From Phascolomyces articulosus (taxonomy: Eukaryota; Mucoromycota; Mucoromycetes; Mucorales; Lichtheimiaceae): a DNA stretch of 64,000 bases. The notes beneath the pieces were generated by a model, which did no database searches, was not told the DNA's origin, and was given only the letters and a program-made list of their open reading frames with translations. Of the stretch, positions 51,544 to 64,000 are shown piece after piece (within the stretch, counting starts at the first letter, position 1; every line of letters starts with the position of its first letter). A program made the position numbers and the translations under genes. Location: NCBI GenBank assembly GCA_025677815.1, contig JAIXMP010000008.1, positions 1,302,001 through 1,366,000 of the forward strand, given 5' to 3'.

Positions 51544-53589
51544 TTACACATGATTACTAACACGAAGTCTTGTGTTACCATTATTACAAATATCTTCTCC
51601 TCCTTCCATCTCTGTCAGTTCGATATGATCATCAGAAAAAACACTTGCTTCAGATACTTCTTGTTTATTCATCTTCTTGAATGTCTTAGGATTTGGCACA
51701 AATATCCAACATATCAACATACAAATGGCCATTGCAATACAGAGTGGCGCGAAAGTATTACCAACTCCTCGAGCCCCAATCAATACACCACTAATATAAG
51801 GTAACATGGCTGATCCTGCCCTACCAAACTTTTATAACTTTTATTTTTTTAGTTTTTGTCATTTTTCCATATATGTTTTGAACAAAAAAAAATGAAAAGA
51901 TATTATTACCGCGGCAATAAATCCGATGGAAACTGCATAAAGATGTGGAGGGAGCGTTTTATTTGCTACAGAGACAGCAGTAGGGAAAAGTGGCCCAGCG
52001 CCATTCCTAGAATAGCAAGTGCTAATCACAAAAGTGCTTTTTTAGTGAATACTTTCGGTTCTTGTATATCTAAAATAATAATAATAAAAAAACTTACCAG
52101 CAGCACTTGCTGCAACAACAGGTACAAACCAAAACATGAATAACATGCTTAATGTGATCACCAAATAACAATAGACAACACGTTTTTCACCAAATTTTTA
52201 AGTGTCCAATATCCTAAGAATAGTCGACCTGCACATAATCCAGCCCAATAACCAGACATGATCTGAGCCATTATCACTGTATCTGTACTTCTCACTGTAA
52301 TTAAAAAAGTATAATCCCAACTACCCAAAGTGACTTCAGCCCCTGTATATAGACTATAGTTATTAGTTAAGTAATCTTTTACTTCATCAATGATATATCC
52401 CATATAAAATACAATCATATAATATAATGAGTATACGGATAATAGTTGTTGTATATACTGACCAACAAGGAATAATATAAAGAATGCGCTCATGATTGTT
52501 GTTTGACGTTTTAATGCACTTCGAATAGTAGTATGTGTACCCCCATGATAGTGACTTTGTTGATATTCATCATTCATAGGACTGATGTTTTCTTGGATTT
52601 CACGACAACGTTGTTGTTTTTGACGCTTTGAACGTGTTTTCAAATCTCGGAAAAAATATGCACAGGAACCAATGTTAATAAATGCCAATCCTGTCAAGTA
52701 CATATAGGTAATAGTCTATGATAAACTAAGATCAAGTAGTGCAGAAGCTGCCAGTGGTGCAATTAATGCACCGACACCATAACAAGCTATATAAAAGAAA
52801 AAAAGGGCAAAAATATATGAGAATGACGTCCCATGATGACTCATTGTATCATAATTATATCTGTAAACAAAAAAAAAAGGTTACCATGCAGGAAATTAAG
52901 TATCATTGTTCCATTTGGCATTTCACCACACACAACATTTGCTGATGCATCAACTAATGCATATCCAAATCCAACAATAACTTGAGCACAACACATGGCA
53001 GGGAATGGTACAGCAAATATACAAACTAGAAATCCAATACAAAGTGCCACAGCACCGATCGTGGCTGTGATAGCTTGTGAAGTTTTCTCGATTAAATAAC
53101 CGTTCATGAAAGCAGCTTTTATATAATACGTAGTAGTTATATGATCGTTTTATTAGTAATGGAAATAATAGGGAAATAATATATACGGTTCTTGAAGAAC
53201 GTTAAAAAAAATACATTGCTAAATATTAGTTAATTACACTTACCAGAAAAGTTACCAATAGTAACACATACAAAAATAAGCGACACAATTTTTTGTGTTG
53301 ATCCATAATACACCTTTAAGCTTGGTATAATAATACCAACGCTTGCATCATTGACGCCAATTACAAACATAATATAAAATGCTTGTAACATATGAGGTAT
53401 CGATACTTTTTCCACACTGACAGCTAGCACTGGTGGTGTTGTAGTTGTAGAAGCAGTAATTATACTGGTATCTTCCATTGGTACTGATTGCTCATGCGTT
53501 GGTCTTGTTAATGAAGTGGCAACCGTTTCAACATTCATCAAATCTTCTGCCTGTTGTTGTTGTTTTACAGCAACTATATTTTCATTCAT
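51544..53589 (-). pseudogene. MFS transporter pseudogene (tandem copy 1)
   Basis: This has the exon plan of the intact transporter at 54069-56265: SIPHMLQAFYIMFVIGVNDA, AAFMNGYLIEKTSQAITATI, a GEMPNGTMILNFLH exon, GAEVTLGSWDYTFLITVRST and GVLIGARGVGNT near the end. Two clear breaks are visible. A TAG at 52716-52718 replaces the Trp of LSWTITY. A 2-base insertion in a T run at about 52194-52202 shifts the frame after GRLFLGYWTLK. Splice borders in the 51.8-52.1 kb part also look damaged. Around 52080-52345 the DNA is about 96% identical to the intact copy by eye, while other exons are only about 80% identical in protein. Confidence 0.85.
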
Positions 53590-54068
53590 GGATAATGGTA
53601 GTGTTATTGGTGATAAGAACGATATGGAAAATAAAAAAGAGTAACGAAAACAAAAACTTGATACGTTGCTAATCTCTTCTATTATGTTTCCCAATTTTTT
53701 TTTACCATTTTTGGCGACTTATCCAATCACGAATTTGTACTCAAGAAATAAAGTTATAAATGTTACTAAGATCCGACTCAAGCATAGAAAAATAAAAATT
53801 GTATACATTCTGACTATCATTGATACGGAAAATTCTTAGAGTTAAATAGATGACCATGTATTAATAATATATTACAGGTGGGACTACTGCTTCTTTATCA
53901 GATTATCACTCTGAATAATTCCAGCACGTAAATATTATGATAAAAAAGTATCTCTCATCATTATCATGTTTTTTTATGGTTCTTTTTGGACCATTATCTG
54001 GAAATTTACATCATTCAGAACAGTGTATGTAATAATATTATATTTAATATGTTGATCTATTACTACCG
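53590..54068. other. spacer between tandem MFS copies
   Basis: About 480 AT-rich bases: upstream region of the dead copy and 3' region of the intact one. No gene was seen. Confidence 0.45.
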
Positions 54069-56265
54069 CTATTGACTATTACTATTATTATTGACCCGAA
54101 GCCGAGTATTAGGTATGTTCTCTTCTGTTCCTCCTGTTATTGTAGTTAATTCAATATTATTAATATTATTATCACCAACAAGGATATCATCAGGAGTACC
54201 ATTATTAGTAGTGGCCGTTTCTTCTTGATTGGCTTTAAACGTTTTAGGATTAGGCACATAAAACCATGCAAATAACATTGAACCGGTCATGGCAATGCAG
54301 AAAGGTGCCATTGTATTACCAACTCCACGAGCGCCTATCATTACACCGGTAATATAAGGTAAAATAGCTGATCCTGCACTACCAAACTATATATATAAAT
54401 ATATTACCATAGTATAATACATTAGTTTTTTTTTTTTTATTTCTTAATCTACCATTACTATCATCGTTATCCGTTGATTTTATGTTTTACTGAATAAAGA
54501 TTTAACAATGATCAATAGAACATATATTATTACCGCTGCAATGAAACCAATGGAAACGGCATATAGGTGAGTAGGAAGTGTTTTACTCGCTACCGAGATA
54601 GCTGTTGGATAAAGTGGACCAAGAACCATTCCCAAAATAGCTAGTGCTATATTGATAGTGTTTATAACAACAAAATATGTATAAACAAAGAAAAGAGTGT
54701 TTTATTGATGATTTGATAATATAAATACTTTAATGAAATAATAATAACTTACCTGCAGCACTTGCTGCAACAACAGGTACAAACCAAAATATAAACAACA
54801 TGCTTAATGTGATCACCAAATAACAATAGACAACACGTTTTTCACCAAATTTAAGTGTCCAGTATCCTAAGAATAGTCGACCTGCACATAATCCAGCCCA
54901 ATAACCAGACATGATCTGAGCCATTATCACTGTATCTGTACTTCTCACTGTAATTAAAAAAGTATAACCCCAACTGCCTAAAGTGACCTCAGCTCCTATA
55001 TATTTCATTGAATGTCAATATAGTGTAACAAGTATAGACAATATAGTGATTCCTTGTTAAAAATAAATATTTTTTTTGTATACTCACCAACGTAGAACAA
55101 GATAAAGAAAGCGCCCATCACTGTAGTTTTACTTGTCAATGCAATTTTAATCATTTTATGTATACTTTCTCCCTTTTCTTTTGGTTGTTGGGAATGATGA
55201 TGATAATTGGTGGACCCATTACCATGGCCATCATCACTTGTACTATTCTCTTCATCACTACTGTGACTATTGTTATTGATTTCAAGGTTGTGTTGTCGCT
55301 CACGTTCTGAACGTGTTTTCATATCTCGTAAAAAGTATGTCGTTGTTAAGATATTGATAAATGCCAATACTGTCAAATAAATATATGTAATTGTCCATGA
55401 TAGTTGATGATCAAGCAATGCTGAAGCTGCAAGTGGAGCAATTAAAGCACCTAGGCCATAGATAGCTATACCGTCATTCCATTATAACTATGATGTTAGA
55501 TAAACACATTTATTCTATGCATCAAATCGAACAAAAAAAATATTTATATTATTCACCATGTAAAAAGTTCAGAATCATTGTACCACGCGGCATTTCTCCA
55601 CAAATCACATTGGCAGATGCATCGACCAATGAGTTACCAAAACCGATCACAACTTGGGCACAACACATGACAGGGAATGGCACCGCAAAGAGACAAATCA
55701 AAAATCCAATAAAAAGCGCCACTGCACCAATAACCGCCGTGATTGTTTGAGAGGTTTTTGTAATCAGATAACCGTTCATGAAAGCAGCTTTTTTTTCCCA
55801 TTATCATAATTGGAATTTTATTCAAATATTTATAAGATTAATTATGATTAATACAAGTAGTGAAATACCCATAATTGATTCTCAATAGAATGACTTACCA
55901 GTGAAATTTCCAATGGTAACACATAAGAATAAGGCGGATACAACAGCTTGAGATATACTATAATGTACTTTTAAACTTGGAATGATAATACCAATATTAG
56001 CATCATTTACACCCATGACGAAAAGCATATAAAAAGCTTGCATCATATGGGGTATAGATGTCTTTTCAATGGTCACTGCATTGGATGGAGGGACAATCAC
56101 TTCGCGAATACCGGGTGTATTATTGTTGTTCATCTCGTGTCTATAGGATAGTGTCGTTGCTGACACCTGTTGTTGCTGTTCTGATGTAGAAGCTGCATTT
56201 ATCATTCTAGATGGATCATGTAAAAACTCGGTATCACGATTATTATGCTGTTTTTCATCCTCCAT
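54069..56265 (-). CDS. MFS transporter, BSC6/fucose-permease-like
   Basis: Seven exons join cleanly in frame to about 560 residues. A hydrophilic N-terminus of about 75 residues is followed by about 12 hydrophobic segments. Landmarks are SIPHMMQAFYMLFVMGVNDA, GIIIPSLKVHYSIS, AAFMNGYLITKTSQTI, LVDASANVICGEMPRGTM, IYGLGALIAPLAASALL, a central hydrophilic loop rich in Asn, Ser and His, GAEVTLGSWGYTFLITVRST, SGYWAGLCAGRLFLGY, VLGPLYPTAISVASKTLP and FGSAGSAILPYITGVMIGAR. The second-half pattern resembles fungal sugar-type MFS proteins of the BSC6/FucP-like group, from memory. It should sit in the plasma or an internal membrane; the substrate is unknown. A degenerate tandem copy lies just downstream. 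Confidence 0.88.
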
Positions 56266-59097
56266 GACAAAAAGATAATTGTGGCGGTATAGACATCAAA
56301 ATAAAAAGAAAGAAATGAACAATGAATATAAAAAAAATGGTTTTTTTTGCCATGATTTCAACTATACCAAAATGAGAAATTCTGTGCATGGGAAACAGAA
56401 AGCGCGGTAAACCCGGATCCGATATTTGTTTTTGTGTTTTACGCCCAAAAAAAAAGAGTGGAAGGAAGCATTAAACCATTCGGATTTTTTTTAACATGTA
56501 TTCATCAGGGTTTCTTTTGTCCGTCGAAGATGCGGAATTGGTTGCCATTTTTAAAAATCAATTGGGTTATAATTATGACACGTAGTCATTCCTCATCCAT
56601 TCACCTTATCTATTTTATTAGTCATTGTTCTAAATACATAGCTAATTATTTTGATCTTTATGGTACATATACAATAGTGGATCAGAATACATTTCTTATG
56701 CCTTCCCACTATTTTTCTTCTTAAGAAATGTCGTTTAAGAAGTTAATATTTACTCATTTTCTTTGGAGTGTATTATATAGTAATGAAGGTCAATGAATAG
56801 TCTATTATCAGATATATATAGTATATATATAACGTATCGAGTTCATTTATCACTATGGTAAAAATAAGATGGCAGCGTCATTTTTATGTGAACGAGGAAT
56901 ATACTTTTCTTTATATAACTATCAGTTAATTACAGGAGATAGGATTTGATAGACGATTAAAAGTAGATTGAACTGTATAATGCTGTGACAATGCTTTATA
57001 TAATGAAATACTATCAGGTTTCTTCCTGCCATTACTTATTATCTCATCTACCATTTCAGACAAAGTAATAATAATAATAATAATAATAATAAATCATTGA
57101 ATGATAGTAAGAAAACATAATTCTTCAATTATAAAATAGTATACTTTTGTATGTATATTATATAAAAATGAATTAAGCAGTCATAATAGAGCGAATTGAT
57201 CTTCTAGACTATCATGTACATTATGTTATTATTAGAAGCACCAAAGCAACAACCCAGCAAGCAGGTTTCTTTTAATAGCTATCCAATCATGGTTTTTGTG
57301 AATACACCCATAAAAATTTACAATGGATCGATTGTCACATTAAAAACAACACAGCCTATTTATTAATAAAATTCAAATGTAATACGAAGCAAAAAAATAA
57401 ATATATGTTGTGTATAATAATCGTTACTCTTCTATTATCATCGATTCATTATGGCCAAGTCGGAGAATTGTTCCATATAAATTATACGAAATTTTATACG
57501 TAAAGGTTGGATAAAAGAGTTTTCTGTTAAAGAAAAAGGATAGTTCTTCTATTATCAAAGGGTACAATAGTATTTAATACTGTAAACGATATATTTAAAA
57601 AGAAATCTCTTCTTTTATGGTAAATGGACTGATAATATTCACTTTTATTGGTTAGTCTATAATCATATATTTATTGTTGCATTCTTAATACCTATCTATC
57701 TATTATCAGTTTAAGGTAAAACTAACTCAAAAAAAAAAAGAATGGTATAAGAAGATGAGAAGTAATCAGTTTAATGATTCTCTCTCTCTCTCTCTTGTCA
57801 ATATTATTTAGATACTACCAAACGTAATAACAAGTAATTGATGATGATAATAATAAACTTTACTTCTTGGTCGATCTCTCTCCTCAATTTGCATTCTGAC
57901 TTTTGTGTTTTATTTTTTTTTTGGTGTGAAAATCGAAGACACGTGTGGAGAAAATCAATTAAAAAAAAGTAATCCCCGCACGTTGTTTTGTGTTCTGTGT
58001 ATTGTGAATACAAAAAAAAAAAAAAAAGTGTGTTTGATTTCCTCATGTTTTCCTTTTTCTTCTCTAATAAAAAACTCAAATATTATACCCTGAGATCCAA
58101 ACACTTCTTTTTCAATTATTATTATTATTATTATATGCGGAATAGATCCTATTTTGAGTTATCATCGATCGATACTACTACTAATATAGGAGCATTTGAT
58201 TATATGTAAAAAGTGAACAATGGATTGCATGAGGAAATGGCTTGTAATAATATATATATAGCGTCATGGTTTCATTGACTTTATTTTTAATATGCAACCG
58301 TGAATAAATGAGCTGGCTTTGGTTTTATAATTATTATTATTATTATTTTCAGATCAGATCGTTATACAAAAAAGAACATCCCGCTTAGCATCAAAAAAAT
58401 CAATATGTTTTATATATAAATATCATAATATATCTGCAAGACAATGAAGTACCGGGCTTCCATGATAAATACGGACAACAGTGTGGATAAAAAAGGGAGA
58501 AGGAAAAAAAAAAAAGGAAAGAAGGGGAAATACCAAAGCAACAACAACAACAACAAAGGTTGTTGTTTATAAGTGTGAGGAGTTAGTAAAGAAAAAAAAA
58601 GTGTGATATGATAATGCATATCATGCTTGTCATTTGCAGCATCTTTTATTATTATTGATGTGTTGTTAGTTTATTAAGTGATGGATGATTATTATTATTA
58701 TTTGTTTATTTATAATGAACCACATACACACATTATATTCAATCATTATTATCATAATAAATAAACTCAGAGGTATAGAAAATAATAAAAGTGCTTGTGC
58801 ACATACATAATACATTACTTGGTAGTTAGTATATTTAGTGATAATAACAATAAGGTAAACCCATGTAAAATAGTAACAGGTATAAACCCATAAGTAAGTA
58901 ACTTAACTGCTTGTGGTTTTTGACATTAAACTCAAAAGACCAAAAGATCGGCGCTGAAAAAAAAAATGAGTTTTAGGTGGGTCCTTTTTTTTTTTTGTTC
59001 GTGTTGCACCAAAAGGTTCACAAAGTGAAGTTTATATTGGTTAACCGCCCTTCTTCTTTTCCCTTTTTCCCCTTTTCACAACAATAATAATAAAACC
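56266..59097. other. long intergenic with simple repeats
   Basis: About 2.8 kb upstream of both the MFS gene and the Rac gene. It contains an AAT run (about 57069-57091), a CT run (about 57779-57796), ATT runs (about 58110-58133, 58330-58350) and A/T homopolymers. No coding pattern. A pyrimidine-rich tract (about 59048-59076) just before the Rac ATG looks like a promoter element. Confidence 0.45.
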
Positions 59098-60275
<1,178 letters not shown>

Positions 60276-61409
60276 ATTTTTTTTAATTCTCTCTCTCACT
60301 CTTTAATATTATTACTATTATTTTCTTTTTTACCTCAGTAAACTCTAGTTCCAAATCTCCTTTTTCCTTTACTCTTCTTCTTCTCCTCCTACTACTACTT
60401 CCCTTTTTTTTTTCTTCTTCTTTATTTCTCCCTAAGAGACAACCATCAACCACACCAACCAACACAAAAAAAAAAGATAAGAAAAAAAATATATAACAAA
60501 AAACATATTCAAGACTTTTGATACGTTTATAACAGAAAACAGATCCAATTTTATCAGTCTACTTAATAATACCTCTTTATAACTCTTTTTTTTTTCTCTT
60601 ATTCTTCTTATAAACATCTACCTCTACCCAACCACACCCATAACAACTTCTTCTTTTTTTAACGTTTTCTTCTTTATTTTTTTTTCTTCACTTCTATATA
60701 TATATATATATAAATATTAAATTTAGCTGTTTTGTATACACTCAAGAGAGAGAATTGTTCATCATCCTTTTTTTTGTGATCATGCAGCAACAAAAAAAAA
60801 TAATAATAATAATTATATGGTATAAACTTATTACAGATTTGTTTTTTTATAATGTATATTTCATGTGAGGTGATCAACCCCCAAAAAATTATTATGCAGC
60901 TGGCATACTCATATGGTGTGGGGTTCCTAAACTTCTTGACCATGAAGGATAATAATACCGACCATCCTCTTCTTCTTCATTCTCTTGTTTTAATTCTTGA
61001 TAATTATTCCGAGATCGAAAAGGTGGTTGTTCCATATATGTCATTGCCAATGGTGGATATAAATTCATATGGATCAATAATCGTTTTATTAAAGGATGCA
61101 TTTTTTTTCTTGTTCTTTTTTGTGTAAAGGGAATAAGATAACTTCGCCAAGGTATATATAAGAATTTCTTGTGTGTTAAAATGAAATGTTGTCAATATAT
61201 GAAAAGTTTGTATTGTCGCTGTTATTTTTGTTGTATTGTGTATTTAAGAAAAAAAAACGAAAAAAGAGTTGTATAAACGACGACAACGATAACGACGACA
61301 ACGTAAGTCAACAAGGAAAAAAAAAGAAAAAGAAAGAAAAAAAAAAGGAGAAGAAAAAAAAAGTGGTGATGGGATTGGGGAAACCAGCCCAAATCCAATT
61401 CTCTTTATT
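60276..61409. other. convergent 3' region, low complexity
   Basis: About 1.1 kb of pyrimidine-rich then A-rich sequence between the convergent Rac and Zn-knuckle genes, with a TA run near 60697-60712. Open frames here are simple-sequence artefacts. Confidence 0.5.
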
Positions 61410-62689
61410 TTAAAAGTAACCCCCCATTAAAGTAGGTGGCGTAATATTCATATTATTATTATGCATTCTTCTTGATGATGGTCCACGCTCACTCCGAGAC
61501 CGCGTGACATGACTATCTGACAGGTAATCACCATAAACTGTATCCAATATATCATCATCCTGACGATGCGGAGAATAATCATTTCTTCTTTCACCACGTT
61601 GTTGATATTCTTCCTCCTGATAATGAGGACGTCGCTCATATCTTGAAGAAGGTAGTGGTGACTCTAGAATATCCCGATGATGATGATGTTGTGGATATTG
61701 ACGCATGGTTTGTGATCGAGTCATTGTTATTTCTTCTCGTGGCACTTGATGAGGATGGTGCCGCAATGCCTCGCGTTCCAATTCTCTTTGTGATGGCATT
61801 TCTTGTTGTTCCCAAAGTTTTTTATGGCGTTGATGAGAAGGACGTTGTTCCAATAAGGATGGTTTTTTCTTGGGTGGAGTTGTTGTCATTTCCATTGGAT
61901 TACCACGATGTTGACGTGTATGATTCATTTCTTCTTCTCTTGATATAAGGTAACGAGGTAAAGGTACTCGCTTCTTTTCATGATATTCTCTCAAGACGCG
62001 AGAGACATGAGATTCTCCTTCCCAATCGGATGTGTCGGACTCTGGTGATTATAGTTTTATATACAACAAATGAGTTCTTCCTTGTTTGTTTTTATTTGCC
62101 ATCATGCATGAATTGACCAAGAAAGAAAAAAAAAATTACCTGCTCCATCATCATCTTCTTCATGCAATTTATTTTGAACTGAAGTCATTAATTTGTTCCA
62201 TAATTTAGTTGAATTATTATTGTCAGCGGCCCATGGTAATTTATTTTGTTGTTGTTGTTGCTGTGAATCCTTCATTCCTTCACGTACTTTATCCCAAAGT
62301 CGTTTAGGATTCTTTTGTGGAAGATGTGTTGCAAAACGATCATAGTAAAGAGAGGATCCATCCTCTTCTTCTGATTGTTCTTCTTTATGTACAATAGGTT
62401 TTTTCATATCACCTAAATCATTATGTTGTTGCTCTTTTCTACGACGATCAAATGTCGTTGCGCTATTGGAACGAGTAACGCATTTCCATTGGTTTGCATC
62501 GACGGTAATACGAGAAACACCCGTCGTCGATACATTTCGTTTGACTCTTTTATCAAGATTGATCGTTGGCAAGGGAGGTCGAATGACTTCTTCACATTTA
62601 TGACGAGCTGGATACATGCCAACATCTTGTCCACAATCTTTACATAATACTACAATTTGAGATACTCGATAATCATTGGTGATACCCAT
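61410..62689 (-). CDS. uncharacterised protein with N-terminal Zn-knuckle-like motif
   Basis: Two exons (first ending near 62138, second from about 62045 to 61410) give roughly 390 residues. The N-terminus has VVLCKDCGQDVGMYPARHKC: a Cys-x2-Cys and a later His-x-Cys, spaced like a small zinc-binding knuckle. The rest is charged and low in hydrophobic residues. It includes basic stretches, an acidic patch (EEQSEEEDGSS), a short repeat of amphipathic segments (NPKRLWDKVREGMKD and STKLWNKLMTSVQNKL), then long Gln/His/Arg-rich sequence ending PTLMGGYF. No membrane segment or enzyme motif. The two LW-x-K segments look like helical binding motifs. I do not recognise the family; it looks like a fungal scaffold or adaptor protein. 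Confidence 0.72.
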
Positions 62690-63528
62690 TGTTTGTTTGT
62701 TTTATGTTGATATATGAAAGAAAGGGAAAGAGAGCGAGAGATAAAGATGAAAACGAAAGATGGAAAAAAGTAAAAGAAACGGAAAAAGTGGAAAGAAGAA
62801 GATAATTAATTTTTGGGTTCTGGACAAATCCAATTAATATGTGATACAAGCCAATTGCTTAAGGCACCAACGTTTCGAATAAGGCAGTTTCCCCATTGTT
62901 TCATTGGTTATTTTTTTTCCTTTGGGTAAATGAGGTATTTAGTTATTTAAAATAGTCTTAAAATCATATGGATGAATAAACTAACTACTATATATAATTC
63001 TTCATATAACTATAAAAAGTGTACTAGATTACCTATATTCATTTCTCATCTTCTTTTCATTATCATCCCATTATTGTCATCCTTTGACTGTGACCCTTAA
63101 CGGTTTTTGGGGATGGGTAAAAAAAACTGTGTAACACTTTTGCGGGATATGTTTTTGCGGGACAAAAAATCAATACTATTTTACAATAGATGAAACATTG
63201 GGTTCTTATTATATATTATCTGGATATTTTTCGATCGTTTGAAGTACATAGTGATGGATCGTGTGGATAATAATGAATAATATTAACATTAAACTTTTTC
63301 ATTTTTCATATATCCTTTCTATAATATTAAAGATAAATTTAATAATTCTTCGTTTTTGTTGCTATAAAAAGAGTTATAAAATTGGTTGCAATTTATAATA
63401 AAATAAATAAATAAATGAATAATAAAATAATGATTTGCTTTCCTTTTTCTACAATTTGCTCCCTTTTGATCGTAACACAAGTTACGCATCATTGTATTTG
63501 ATAAGCTGATGAAGATTTCTATTGTATA

Positions 63529-63545
63529 ACACACACACACACACA
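63529..63545. repeat. AC dinucleotide microsatellite
   Basis: About eight consecutive AC units. Confidence 0.85.
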
Positions 63546-63709
63546 GATAGAGCAAGTGTGATGATATTTTCGTGGTATTTCTTTCATTGTGATTACAAAA
63601 ATATCGTTTATCATTTGATAAACTCACAAGAAAATATGAATCCAAATTTGTTTGATAAACAAAAATACCGTCCTATTATTTCAGGGGAGGAAACAAAGGG
63701 GGGATGAGC

Positions 63710-63710
<1 letters not shown>

Positions 63711-63744
<34 letters not shown>
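63711..63744. repeat. GA dinucleotide microsatellite
   Basis: A GA run of about 34 bases; a shorter GA run lies in the second intron of the Rac gene at about 59512-59530. Confidence 0.85.
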
Positions 63745-63748
<4 letters not shown>

Positions 63749-64000
63749 TAACATTTCATTCATAAAGTATATAACTATTTATATACTATTATTATTATTA
63801 TTACTATTTCAACAAGTTTATCCTTCCTTCATGGTTGTACCATATAAAATATATCAACATAAAAACAATTATTAAGTATTACTTTATAGACGAGTGAAAC
63901 CATTCTGTCTTCCAATAGGATAGAATTAAAAGGTCGGGATTTATCTTTTTGTATAATATATATTATATAGAAGCATTGACAACAAAAACCAACCATCCCA

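Larger units (their letters stand above)
62690..64000. other. intergenic to window end
   Basis: Promoter side of the Zn-knuckle gene, purine-rich near 62700-62810, then AT-rich sequence with AC and GA microsatellites. No gene was seen. Confidence 0.45.

Noticed and set aside
61643..61948. 101-codon plus-strand frame
   Set aside because: It is antisense to the Gln/His/Arg-rich end of the Zn-knuckle gene.

Overview
The window is AT-rich nuclear DNA from a fungus, most likely an early-diverging filamentous fungus of the Mucoromycota (Mucorales-like). The evidence is: many short GT-AG introns; genes on both strands with long AT-rich spacers; homopolymer and dinucleotide runs; and a fungal gene set (HAK potassium transporter, ATP-type PEP carboxykinase, Rac GTPase, old yellow enzymes, MIT-domain protein). 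No bacterial operon, CRISPR array, rRNA or convincing tRNA was seen. All gene models below were built by eye from reading frames, splice sites and family motifs.

Layout. 1-7.1 kb: three small minus-strand genes for related secreted or membrane-tethered Gly/Ser-rich peptides, each with a TATA box about 100-130 bases upstream. 9-11 kb: decayed coding sequence with a second partial copy at 23.8 kb. 11.7-16 kb: a dead glutathione S-transferase (GST) copy, an intact GST and, divergently, a ricin-B-type lectin with an 18-base exon. 16.5-19.3 kb: potassium transporter. 19.8-22.6 kb: GH31 enzyme of the sulfoquinovosidase type. 25.9-27.7 kb: mitochondrial sulfide:quinone oxidoreductase. 28.4-31.2 kb: GTPBP1-like GTPase whose P-loop is partly coded by a 12-base exon. 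31.4-32.8 kb: C2H2 zinc-finger regulator. 34.9-38.1 kb: an old yellow enzyme (OYE) with an altered active site, then a dead OYE copy. 39.6-42.2 kb: MIT-domain protein. 43.3-45.4 kb: PEP carboxykinase. 45.5-47.4 kb: folylpolyglutamate synthase. 49.9-51.2 kb: intact OYE. 51.5-56.3 kb: tandem MFS transporters, the first dead and the second intact. 59.1-60.3 kb: Rac GTPase. 61.4-62.7 kb: unrecognised Zn-knuckle protein.

The genes do not form one obvious pathway. Several are housekeeping (PCK, FPGS, Rac, GTPBP1). Others fit stress, detoxification or nutrient scavenging (GST, OYE, sulfide oxidation, sulfosugar hydrolysis, K+ uptake). Three families (GST, OYE, MFS) each hold one living and one dead copy. 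In two of them (OYE, MFS) part of the dead copy is almost identical to the living one while the rest has diverged, which points to gene conversion. The most novel items are the three-member small-peptide family, the two very short internal exons, the OYE with replaced catalytic residues and the OYE conversion tract.
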